From: Streptomyces sp. NBC_00414 | GTDB lineage: Bacteria; Actinomycetota; Actinomycetes; Streptomycetales; Streptomycetaceae | Length of the DNA: 64,000 nucleotides | Direction of reading: 5' to 3' | NCBI RefSeq assembly: GCF_036038375.1 | Contig: NZ_CP107935.1 | Coordinates: 9,982,001 to 10,046,000, forward strand | Part shown: positions 34,080 through 42,600 of the stretch, one piece after another | Position numbering within the stretch: position 1 is the first letter of the stretch | Layout: the number at the start of each line of letters is the position of its first letter | The notes under the pieces: model-generated | The model's input: only the letters and a program-made list of their open reading frames with translations | What the model was told of the DNA's origin: nothing | The model's database searches: none | Translations under genes and position numbers: made by a program

Positions 34080-36326
34080 TCAGCTCCTGCGGTTGCCGTC
34101 GACCAGGGCCTTGCCGGCCGGGATACGTATTTCGTAGCCGCCGTCGAGCGCGGCGGAGCCCCCGGCGGGCAGCTCCACCCGCCAGACGCGGGTGCCGGGG
34201 ACGAGAGCGTCGGGCCCCGCGCCCTCCTTCGGCGTCGTCCACTCCGCCCGCTCGTCGATCCGGATGTCGGCGTCGGAGGTGACCGGTACCCGCTCGCGGA
34301 CCTCGACGGCGACAGGCCGCGCCAGCCGGTTGACCAGCTCCACGTGGACGCGGTGGTCGAGCACGGTGACGGTGTTGCGCAGTCCCGAGGACGACTCGCG
34401 CAGATCCGTACGGCGAGTGACACGGATGGCCTCGGCAGGCCCGAGCCCCACCCGGCGCGTCCCGCCGGGAGCGAGCGTCGGGAGTGCCGCGGTCAGGAGG
34501 AAGTCGTCGTCGACGGTGACCTCCACCGGTCCGGCCAGCAGCGCCCGACCGGTGGCGTTGGAGAGCACCAGCGTGGTGTAGACGGTCTCTTCCACGGACG
34601 GCACACAGAGGTACTCGGTCCGCAGACCGACCGGGATCTCGGTGATGGTCACGGTGTGCAGGGTGCCGTCCGACGGGATGTCGGTGCGCGCGTGCGCGTC
34701 GTAGCGGTGGTCGAAGGAGCCTGCCGACTCACGGGGCCGTACGGCGTGGCCGGGCAGCGGCAGCGACGCCACGGCCTCGGCGGCGCGGCGCTGCTCGGTG
34801 GCCACCGGGTCGAAGGACGAGTCCGGGAAGAGCAGGCCTCTGCGACCGGCCTGTTCCTCGGGACCGGCCAGGACGAGGGCGGCGTAGTCGAGTTCGGCGC
34901 CGCTGGGGTGCGGTGGGCCGACGGGTGGTGCGGCCGGCATCGCACCGCTGGGGGCCGCGGGGACGGGCGGGCCGCCGGGAGCCGACGGCAGCATGGTGGA
35001 CGAGGCGTCGAACGGAGCGGCGCCGGCGTAGGGAGCACCGCCCTGCCACGAGCCGGCCGGCTGCGCGAGGTCCGGCCCCGCGCCTCGCAGGGCCGGGGCG
35101 CCGGACGCGCCGGGCGCCGGGGGAGGCGGGGCGCCATAAGCCTGAGGCATCGGCGGCGGGAGAACGTAAGCCGCCGGTGCCGTGGGACCGTACCCCTGCG
35201 GGGCCGGTCCCGGTGCCGGCGGTGGTGCGGGAACTGCTGTGGAGTACGCCCCGGTGTCGTATACCGGAGACGCCCCGGTCTCGTACGCCGGAACGGCCCC
35301 GACCGCCATGGGCGGCGTCACGGCGGCCTTGGGTGCGGCGGCCGTACGGCTGCGACGGGCCGAGGGGTGAGGGGCTGCGGCAGGGGGCGCCGCGACGTCG
35401 TACCCGGTGAACAGGTCGGACAGCCCCGCGGGAGGCTCGCGCCAGCCGGACGGCGCGGGAGCGGGCTGACGACGGCCGATCCGGATCGAACGGAGCCTGG
35501 GCAGATCGGTGCGGCGGCGAAGGTCCGCGGTGGCCAGGGAGAGGCGTACGGCGTTCCAGTCCTCGCCGGTGCGCTGCGCCACCGAAGCGCGCAGCACCAG
35601 CCGGCCGCTGCCGTCGCCCTGGCGGTGGTCCAGCCGGTAGGCCGGGATCCAGACGGCGCCGGGCACTTCGTACTCCAGCTCCAGTTCCACTTCGGGGCCC
35701 TGCTCCGCGGCCTGTCCGTCGCGTGTGCGAACGAGGGTCACCAGGGCCGAGACCGTGGTCGAGACATGCGCCGAGGGAGCGTCGCTGGAGGAGCGGGCGA
35801 GGGCGTCCACCGCGACGCCGAGGTCGTGCTCGGAGTGGAGCAGCGCTTCCTCCAACTCGTCGAGCCGGGTGTGCAGACCGGCCAGCCGCGCGTCCACGAA
35901 GTCGGACAGCTCCAGCCACGCGTCGACCGGGGTACGGCGGGGTGGGTCGTCGCGTTTGCGGGCGGGCGGGACCGGACGGATCCCCCGGACCTCCTCGACG
36001 AGCCCCAGTTGCCGGTCCCGGCGTGCCCGCGCCGCCGCGCACTCCTCGTGCAGCCGCTCGACCTCGCGCTCCAACTCATGCGGTGTGGCAGGGTCGTTCG
36101 GTACGGAGTCGACCTCGACCCGCGCCTCGACCACCCGCACCCCGGAGGTACCGACGACACGGGCCGCCAGGGAGCCGGGGCCCAGCGTCCGGGGCAGGCC
36201 GGTGATCCGCACCCTGCCGTCCGGCGGCACGCTGCCCCGCGCGACGCGTCGACAGACCGCGCCCTGGGCGTAGACCACGACCGAGTCGAGTGCCGAGTCC
36301 CAGACTTGTGTTGCCTCAGCCTTCAA
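34080..36326 (-). CDS. DUF4139 (MuiA-like) protein with a proline-rich insert
   Basis: 748 residues. The N-terminal part (VVVYAQGAVCRRVARG), a coiled region (HELEREVERLHEECAAARAR), and DUF4139 (QRTGEDWNAVRLSLATADLR) match the paralogue behind it. Between the strands of DUF4139 there is an insert of about 190 residues, roughly 310-500, made almost only of Pro, Ala, Gly and Tyr (e.g. PAPPPAPGPAPQGYGP), which looks disordered. It ends with strands shared with the paralogue (ESSSGLRNTVTVLDHRVHVE). The two genes form one operon. Confidence 0.8.
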   Translation of the reverse strand: MKAEATQVWDSALDSVVVYAQGAVCRRVARGSVPPDGRVRITGLPRTLGPGSLAARVVGTSGVRVVEARVEVDSVPNDPATPHELEREVERLHEECAAARARRDRQLGLVEEVRGIRPVPPARKRDDPPRRTPVDAWLELSDFVDARLAGLHTRLDELEEALLHSEHDLGVAVDALARSSSDAPSAHVSTTVSALVTLVRTRDGQAAEQGPEVELELEYEVPGAVWIPAYRLDHRQGDGSGRLVLRASVAQRTGEDWNAVRLSLATADLRRRTDLPRLRSIRIGRRQPAPAPSGWREPPAGLSDLFTGYDVAAPPAAAPHPSARRSRTAAAPKAAVTPPMAVGAVPAYETGASPVYDTGAYSTAVPAPPPAPGPAPQGYGPTAPAAYVLPPPMPQAYGAPPPPAPGASGAPALRGAGPDLAQPAGSWQGGAPYAGAAPFDASSTMLPSAPGGPPVPAAPSGAMPAAPPVGPPHPSGAELDYAALVLAGPEEQAGRRGLLFPDSSFDPVATEQRRAAEAVASLPLPGHAVRPRESAGSFDHRYDAHARTDIPSDGTLHTVTITEIPVGLRTEYLCVPSVEETVYTTLVLSNATGRALLAGPVEVTVDDDFLLTAALPTLAPGGTRRVGLGPAEAIRVTRRTDLRESSSGLRNTVTVLDHRVHVELVNRLARPVAVEVRERVPVTSDADIRIDERAEWTTPKEGAGPDALVPGTRVWRVELPAGGSAALDGGYEIRIPAGKALVDGNRRS

Positions 36327-36626
36327 GTGCTCCCCCTGGCCATGTTCCTGGCTGTGTTCGTACGGCCGGCCGTGTCCGCCGGGCTGACAGCGTACGCCTG
36401 GCGGTGAACGCGTCCTGAGACGGCCGGCGATGTACGTGTCCTCGTACTCCCGGGCCGAGACGTGAGCATGCGCGCAGGTGAGTACGGCGGCGATGGACCG
36501 GATGAGTACGTCGACTCAGGGCTTCGGACGGTCCTGAGGGGATGATGAATTCCGTCGCCTCACCATCGATCCGCCTCACCATCGATGCGTCTCACCATCG
36601 ATCCACCGCCCGAACGCAGGAGTTGC
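36327..36626. promoter_or_regulatory. Divergent intergenic region with triple 16-bp repeat
   Basis: This 300-base gap between the divergent MuiA-like operon and the acyltransferase holds no gene that I can support. Its main feature is the triple repeat at 36559-36606. Confidence 0.5.
36559..36606. repeat. Three tandem 16-bp repeats
   Basis: CTCACCATCGATCCGC, CTCACCATCGATGCGT and CTCACCATCGATCCAC follow each other directly (starts 36559, 36575, 36591). They end 20 bases before the acyltransferase start. Each carries ATCGAT, and the array could be a protein-binding site. Confidence 0.7.
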
Positions 36627-37286
36627 GTGTTCAGTCGCATAGCAGCCGCCGTCGTCCCCGCCTTCGGGCACCTGACGACCTCCGCCGAGTTCACCACCCT
36701 CTCGGCGCCGGCCGTACTCGTCGCCAACCACACGTCTCTGGCGGACCCCGGCATCGTGCTGGCCGCCCTGCGCTCCATGGACATCGAACCGGTCGTCCTC
36801 GCCACCGCCGGCCTGTGGCGCGTGCCCGTCCTGCGGTATCTCCTGGACCGCGACGGCCATGTCCCCGTACACCGCCGTACCTCGCGAGCTGCGGACTCCC
36901 TGGACGCGGCCGTGGCAGCACTCGGCGCGGGCCGCCATGTCCTCATCTACGGCGAGGGGCGGCTTCCGCGCCGGACGGACGCCGCCGAAGCCGCGCCCGA
37001 ATCCTTCCGCAGCGGCCCCGCGCGTCTCTCCCTGGCCTCCGGCGCCCCCGTCGTTCCGATCGGTCAGGCCGGAGCGCGCCGGGTCGCGTCCGGCAGCCGT
37101 GCCAAACAGCTCGCGGGCTTCCTGACGGCACCGGCCCGTCGCCCGCGCCTCCATGTCCATGTGGGCGCGCCGCTCCACCTGCCGACCCGGATCGAGGCGG
37201 CGAACACGGCCACGCACCAGGCCGTCGTGGCGGCCTGGCGCGTGGCGGCCGGACACCTCCTCGAACCGGCGGCGTTCACTCGCTGA
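36627..37286 (+). CDS. 1-acyl-sn-glycerol-3-phosphate acyltransferase family protein
   Basis: A PlsC-type acyltransferase of 219 residues: NHTSLAD (the NHx4D catalytic motif) about 34 residues in, then YGEGRLPR (EGxR type) and a PVVPIGQAG strand. It would acylate lysophosphatidate or another glycerolipid at the membrane. I chose the GTG at 36627 because AGGAG lies five bases upstream; the ATG at 36585 would start within a tandem DNA repeat and read an unlikely MRLTIDPPPERR leader. Confidence 0.82.
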   Translation: MFSRIAAAVVPAFGHLTTSAEFTTLSAPAVLVANHTSLADPGIVLAALRSMDIEPVVLATAGLWRVPVLRYLLDRDGHVPVHRRTSRAADSLDAAVAALGAGRHVLIYGEGRLPRRTDAAEAAPESFRSGPARLSLASGAPVVPIGQAGARRVASGSRAKQLAGFLTAPARRPRLHVHVGAPLHLPTRIEAANTATHQAVVAAWRVAAGHLLEPAAFTR

Positions 37287-37378
37287 CCGGCCCGCGAGCT
37301 TGGCTACGACCGGTCCGCGACCTTCGCCACGACGAGTCCGCGACCTTCGCCACGACCGGTCCGCAAGCTTGGCTACGG
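37287..37378. repeat. Four tandem 23-bp repeats between convergent genes
   Basis: Units start at 37287, 37310, 37333 and 37356, with a partial fifth at 37379. Two units carry GCTTGGCTACG and two carry CCTTCGCCACG after a common CCGGTCCGCG-like head. The array starts at the acyltransferase stop codon and runs into the last codons of the small convergent gene. Confidence 0.8.
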
Positions 37379-37750
37379 CCGGTCCGTCGCGCCCGGTGCC
37401 TCGTGGCGCGGCGGAGCCGTGCGCCTGCGCCCGATGCGGTGCCCCGCCTCGGCGAGAGTGCCCCGGAGCGGCTTTCCACCGGTCGACCGGGAAGAACGGT
37501 CCCATGCTTGCCGCGCTGTCGTGAGCGCGCGGCCGCGGTAGCCGCGGAGCTGGCTGCGGGAGAGCCGGGCGCGTTGTCCGCCACCCGTGATCATGGCGTT
37601 GACCGACGCCATCGGGTCGCCCCCGACCGCCCGTGAGGCGAGGGCCCCGACCACCAGGGGGAGGATCACGACCGCGAGCGCCGAACCGGTGGTGGCAGCG
37701 GTGCGGGTGGCGGAGCGCAGGGGGCGGGCAGGCGGCAGGTCCTTGGTCAT
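37373..37750 (-). CDS. Small hypothetical protein with one membrane segment
   Basis: 125 residues, not recognised. A basic N-terminus (MTKDLPPARPLRSATRTA) precedes one hydrophobic segment (GSALAVVILPLVVGALASRA), and the rest is Arg-rich and likely disordered. The ATG at 37750 is the only good start. Its stop codon lies inside the 23-bp repeat array, so its C-terminal end may be variable. Function unknown; it could be a spurious frame, though the helix placement looks genuine. Confidence 0.5.
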   Translation of the reverse strand: MTKDLPPARPLRSATRTAATTGSALAVVILPLVVGALASRAVGGDPMASVNAMITGGGQRARLSRSQLRGYRGRALTTARQAWDRSSRSTGGKPLRGTLAEAGHRIGRRRTAPPRHEAPGATDRP

Positions 37751-37978
37751 GACGACAGTTCAGCAGCCGCCGCGCGGCGGCACATCGGACGACCTACTCA
37801 GCCCACTCGGCCGACGTACTCAGTCGAAGAGGTCGGGGGCGTGCGCGCGGGCGTGCCACCCGTGGGCGGGGCCGACGGGCGGCGTGAACAGGTGAGCGTT
37901 CGTGCACATGTGCCCGTGGGGCTGGTGCCGCGGTCCGCCCTACAGTTACCGCTGTCGGCCGCTTTGCAGGACTTTCGA

Positions 37979-38020
37979 GGGTTCGGGTTCGGGTACGGGT
38001 TCGAGTTCGAGTTCGAGTGT
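37979..38020. repeat. Hexanucleotide repeat tract
   Basis: Seven consecutive 6-mers of GGGTTC/GAGTTC type (one is GGGTAC, the last GAGTGT), ending 20 bases before the EF-hand gene start. It is a likely slippage site in the 5' region. The rest of 37751-38039 shows no gene. Confidence 0.7.
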
Positions 38021-38039
38021 GGGGCCGGGGAGGCTGCTC

Positions 38040-38579
38040 ATGGCCAGTGAGTTTCAGGAGCGCAAGCTCAAGGAGATGTTCGCCGCCTTCGACGCGGACG
38101 GCGACGGCCGTCTGCGCGAGGAGGACTTCAGGGCGCTCGTCGCACGCTGGAGCGACCTGCCGGGTGTGGGCGCCGGGACGGAGCTGCGCGCGCGGGTCGA
38201 GGCGCTGCTGATGGGCTGGTGGGCGGCGCTGCTGGAAGTCGGGGACGCCGACGGCGACGGCGCGGTCGACCTGGGTGAACTGCTGCTGCTCGTCGACAGG
38301 CTGCCCGCCATGGTCGCCGATGTCACCGCGACCGCCGAGACCGTCTTCGACGCGGTGGACGCCGACGGCGACGGCCGTATCTCACCGGAGGAGCACCGCC
38401 ACCTCGTCGAGACCTGGAACGGGCGGCCCGCGAACATGGCGGGCGTCTTCGAGTCGCTCGACCTGAACGGTGACGGCTACCTCGGCCGCGAGGAGTTCGC
38501 GCTGCTGTGGCGCCAGTTCTGGATCAGTGACGATCCCGCCGAACCGGGCAATCTGCTCTGCGGCCGTTTCGCCGCCTGA
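38040..38579 (+). CDS. Calcium-binding protein with four EF-hands (calerythrin-like)
   Basis: A 179-residue cytosolic protein with four complete EF-hand loops: DADGDGRLREED (residues 18-29), DADGDGAVDLGE (69-80), DADGDGRISPEE (107-118) and DLNGDGYLGREE (141-152). All four have acidic residues at positions 1, 3, 5 and 12, so all should bind calcium. Length and layout match the actinobacterial calerythrin/CabC-type sarcoplasmic-like family, which buffers or senses calcium and affects aerial growth in some Streptomyces. The ATG at 38040 has GGGAGG six bases upstream. Confidence 0.9.
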   Translation: MASEFQERKLKEMFAAFDADGDGRLREEDFRALVARWSDLPGVGAGTELRARVEALLMGWWAALLEVGDADGDGAVDLGELLLLVDRLPAMVADVTATAETVFDAVDADGDGRISPEEHRHLVETWNGRPANMAGVFESLDLNGDGYLGREEFALLWRQFWISDDPAEPGNLLCGRFAA

Positions 38580-38649
38580 AGCCATTGCCGGGTTGGCTGC
38601 CTCGACCCGGCACCGGACGCCGTCGCCGTGGTCCGCGAGGCAGGGCGCC

Positions 38650-39534
38650 TCACGCCTCGGGCGTCGGTGTCGGGCACTCGGGTACCCCGTCGAGCCACGC
38701 GGGCCCCTTGATGTAGATGTTGGTCACCCAGGCCTTGTAGTCCGGCAGATAGGACCACGCGTCGTTGGTGTAACCCTCGGCGGTGACCCGTTCGGCGTGC
38801 TTCTGGCACTGGACACGGATCGTGGTGGAGTGGGGGAAGGCGTACACCCTGGCGGCCGCGGTGGAGGGTTCCGCCTTGGTCCAGACGCCGGTGCCCCAGG
38901 TCTGATGGACATGACCGGTGACCGGCCCGGTCTCGACGCGGACCGCGCCGAAGTAACCGCTGTTCAGGCGGACATCGCTCACCATGAGCTTCGTACCGGA
39001 CTCCTTGGCCTCCACCATCTTGCCCGCGCCCAGGTAGATGGCGATGTGGTGGAGGTCCTGCGATGTTCCCCAGGCGAGCAGGTCGCCCGGAAGCAGCGGG
39101 GCGAGTCCCTGCGCGGCGGTGAAGCGCTCGGCGGCGCGGTGCGTGTAGTACTGCGAGCTGGCGACGCCGTTGAGGATGTCCGAGCCGGCGGCCCTGGCGT
39201 AGGCGTGACGGACGAGGCCCGAGCAGTCGAAGCCGAGCCGCTCGGGGTCGTGCGCACTGTCCGGGTCGGTCGGGTCGATCTGGCCGTAGGTGGCACCGGG
39301 TTGGGCGCCGTGGCCGCCTCCCCAGGTGTACCAGGTGCCTGCCGCGACCTCGGCGCAGGCGGCGGCGATCGCGCGTTCGGCGGCCGCGGAGGCACCGGGA
39401 GCCAGCGGGCCGCACGCGGCGGCCTCCCGCTCGGCGGAGGCGGGAGGGCTCGCGGCGGCGACGGCCGCGGGCGTCCAGAGGAAGAAGGCCAGCAACAGGA
39501 TGAGTGTGCGGATGAGACCGGTCCGGCGGAGCAT
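38650..39534 (-). CDS. Secreted NlpC/P60 family peptidase
   Basis: A signal peptide (TLILLLAFFLWTPAAVAAA) and a single NlpC/P60 domain; catalytic Cys in GFDCSGLVRHAYARA, the His in DLHHIAIYLG, and the third polar residue in the following strand. Enzymes of this type cut peptidoglycan stem peptides. A C-terminal stretch of about 90 residues (HQTWGTGVWTKAEPSTAAAR and WSYLPDYKAWVTNIYI) resembles an SH3-like or lysin-type domain without clear identity. The ATG at 39534 has GGGGG seven bases upstream; the longer frames start in non-coding sequence. Confidence 0.87.
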   Translation of the reverse strand: MLRRTGLIRTLILLLAFFLWTPAAVAAASPPASAEREAAACGPLAPGASAAAERAIAAACAEVAAGTWYTWGGGHGAQPGATYGQIDPTDPDSAHDPERLGFDCSGLVRHAYARAAGSDILNGVASSQYYTHRAAERFTAAQGLAPLLPGDLLAWGTSQDLHHIAIYLGAGKMVEAKESGTKLMVSDVRLNSGYFGAVRVETGPVTGHVHQTWGTGVWTKAEPSTAAARVYAFPHSTTIRVQCQKHAERVTAEGYTNDAWSYLPDYKAWVTNIYIKGPAWLDGVPECPTPTPEA

Positions 39535-39696
39535 GCCGAAACCCCCGTATTCTGTCGGCGTCAACGATGCGGCAGGGAAGCAGCCGCTCGACAGCCTGTG
39601 TGCTGCACCGCCCGCCCGTCGAGATCCGGGCGTCGCCCCGTTCCCATGGGCAACGGGAAACACCGGGAAACCCCGCCCGAACAGGGCAGTCGTCCG

Positions 39697-42600
39697 TCAC
39701 TCGGGAGGGGCCGAGCAGGCCGGCCCGTCCGAGAGAGGGACACCGGGCAGGAGCGTTCGCCGCGCGTCGTCACCGATGTCCGCCCTCAGTCGGCAGATCT
39801 CCGCCAGCCGCGCCCCGGGGTCGAGGTCCCACAGGCGTACGGTGCCGTCGGTGCTGCTGCTGGCCACGGTGCGCCCGCCCGGCGCGTAGGACACGCTCCA
39901 CACCGAGTTGGTGTGCCCCGTCAGCGTCGCCCACTGCCGCCGCGCGGCGACGTTCCACAGGCGGACCGTGCGGTCGGTGCCGCTGCTGGCGAACGTACGG
40001 CCGTCGGGGGAGAAGGCGATCCCCCGGACGGAGCCCGTGTGCCCGGTCAGGGTCGCCTCCGAGCGGCGTTCACGCACGTTCCAGAGACGGATCGTGCCGT
40101 CGTTCCCGCTGCTGGCCAGGGTCCGGCCCCCGGGGGCGAAGGTCACGCTGCGCACCGCCCCCGTGTGGCCGTGGAGCGTGCCGATCCGGCGGTGGGTGGA
40201 GACGTCCCACAGCCGTACCGTCAGGTCGTCGCCGGCGCTGGCCAGGGTCCGGCCGTCGGGGCTGAAGGCGACATCGTTGGCGAAGTCCTCGTGGCCGGTC
40301 AGTGTCGCGACGGACGCGCGCCCGGTCACGTCCCACAGGCGTACGGTGCGGTCGGCACCGGCCGACGCCAGGGTCTGTCCGTCGGGTGCGAACGCCACGG
40401 AGAAGACCTGCCCGGTGTGGCCGGTCAGAGTCGCCAGGTGTTTGCGCCGGGCCACGTCCCACAGGCGGATCGCGCCGTCGGAGCCCGCCGACGCGAGGGT
40501 GTGCCCGTCGGGTGCGAAGGCCACCGAGAAGACCGTCTCGGTGTGTCCCCTCAGGGTCGCCACGAGTCTGCGTCTGCCCGCGTCCCACAGCCGCACCGTG
40601 TGGTCGGCGTCGGCGGTGGCCAGCAGTTTCCCGTCGGGGCTGTACTGCGCCTGCCAGACCTCGGTGAACGGACGGGCCGTCAGTACCGGGCCTTCGAGGT
40701 CCCACAGGACGGCGGACTGGTCGAAGCCGGCCGTGGCGAGCAGAGCGCCGTCGGACGTCATGGCCACTCCCATGACGTAGTCGGTGTGGCCGACCAGCAC
40801 GGCGGTCTGTCGGCTGCTGCGCACGTCCCACAGCCTGGTCGTCCCGTCACCGACCGCGCCCACGACGGTCGTACCGTCGGGCGTGTAGGCGACGGCGTTG
40901 ATGTCGTCGCTGCTTCCCGACAACGTCGCGCGGAGGCGCCCACCGTGTACGTTCCACAGCCGCACGGTCCGGTCGGTGCCTCCCGAGACCACCCTGCGGC
41001 CGTCGGGGGAGAACGCCGCGCCCAGTACTTCGTCGGTGTGCCCCCTCAGCACGGCGCGCGGCCGGCCGCGGTCGGTGTCCCACAGGCGTACGGTGCGGTC
41101 GGCGCCTGCGGAGACCAGGCTCCGGCCGTCGGGAGCGTAGGCCAGGGCGTGGACCGGCCCCTCATGCCCCGTGAGTGTGACGGTCCTCCGGTGTGTGCGC
41201 CCGGTGTCCCACAACGAGATCGTGCCGTTCGGGGCCGCGACGGCGAGTACCTGTCCGCGCGGATCGAAGGCCACGGCCCGGGCGGCTTCGGTGCTGTGGG
41301 GGAGGACCGTCCTCTGCCGGCGGCCGGCGGTGTCCCACAGGCTCACCGGCCCGTCCGTCGACGTGGCTGCCAGAGTGCGGCCGTCGGGGCTGAAGGCGAT
41401 CGCGCGGACGGGTCCGGAGACGGTGAGCGTGGCGATCGGGCGGCGGTCGCGCACCCGCCACAGTGTGACCTTGCCATCGGAACTGCCTGTCGCCAGCACC
41501 CGGTTGTCCGGTGCGAAGACCACCGAGTTGACCGGCCCCCGATGGCCGTTGAGCCGCGCCGAGAAGGGCTGGGACTGGGTGCTCAGCAACGCGCCCCGCG
41601 CCTCGGCGGTGGCGCTGGTCCGGTAGGCCTGCTCGGCGAGCAGGATCGACGCCTCCGGCTGGCCCCCGGCCAGGGAGGCGGACCGGACGGCCAACGCCTG
41701 CGAACGGGCGACGCGTTCCTGGTCCAGGGCGCCCGTACGCTGCTGGTAGGCGACACCTCCGGCGGTCAGGGCCAGTCCCAGCAGGACGACGAGGGTGGCC
41801 AGCATGGACTGGCGCAGCCGGACCTGACGCCTGGCCTGCTTCCGGCGGGTGTCCTGCTCTGCCTGGCTCGTCCTGAGGAAGGCCGCCTCGCCCGGGCCGA
41901 GCCTGCTCCAGCCGTCCGTCTCGTCCGCCCAGGACCGCGCGGTGTCCAGCCGGGTGCCGCGGTACAGGGCGGACGGATCGTGGTTCTCGCGCTCCCATTC
42001 GGCTGCGGCATGGGCCAGTTGCTGGTGCAGCAGCAGTCCGGCCCGGTCCGCGTGGATCCACTCGCGCAGCCGCGGCCAGGCGTGGAGCAGAGCCTCGTGG
42101 GCGATCTCGACGGTGTCGCTGTCGAGCATGATGAGCCGCGCGCGTACGAAGGCGTCGAGGGCCCCTCCCGCGCCGTCCGCGTCGGCGAACTGCTCCATCA
42201 AGGCATCTCTGCTCATCCGGCGGCGGGTCGCCCCGGCCTCGTCCGCGACGAACACCAGTCGGGACAGGATGCGGCGGATCGTCTTCTGCTCGGCCGGGTA
42301 CAGCCGGGTGAACACGTTCTCGGCCGTCCGCGCGATGGCCCCCTGGATGCCGCCGGCCCGCTGGTACCCGGCGACGGTCAGCACGTCGCCCTCGCGCCGT
42401 TCCCAGGTGGCCAGCAGGGCGTGGGAGACGAGCGGCAACGCTCCGGAGGGCGTCTCGTCGGCTCCCGCGCCGGCATCGTGCGCCGTTCCGCGCGGTGCCG
42501 TACCCGCTTCCTCGCGCAGTCCGGCGTCGCGCAACAGGAGGGGGAGCAGGCCCGGTTGCAGGGTCAGACCGGCGAGCTCCGCCGGGCGTGTGATCGACTC

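Noticed and set aside
36585-36626. ATG start of the acyltransferase at 36585
   Set aside because: It lies inside the 16-bp repeat tract and lacks a ribosome binding site; the GTG at 36627 has AGGAG at ideal spacing.
37287-37388. CRISPR array
   Set aside because: The units are direct tandem 23-bp repeats without spacers and there are no cas genes in the window.
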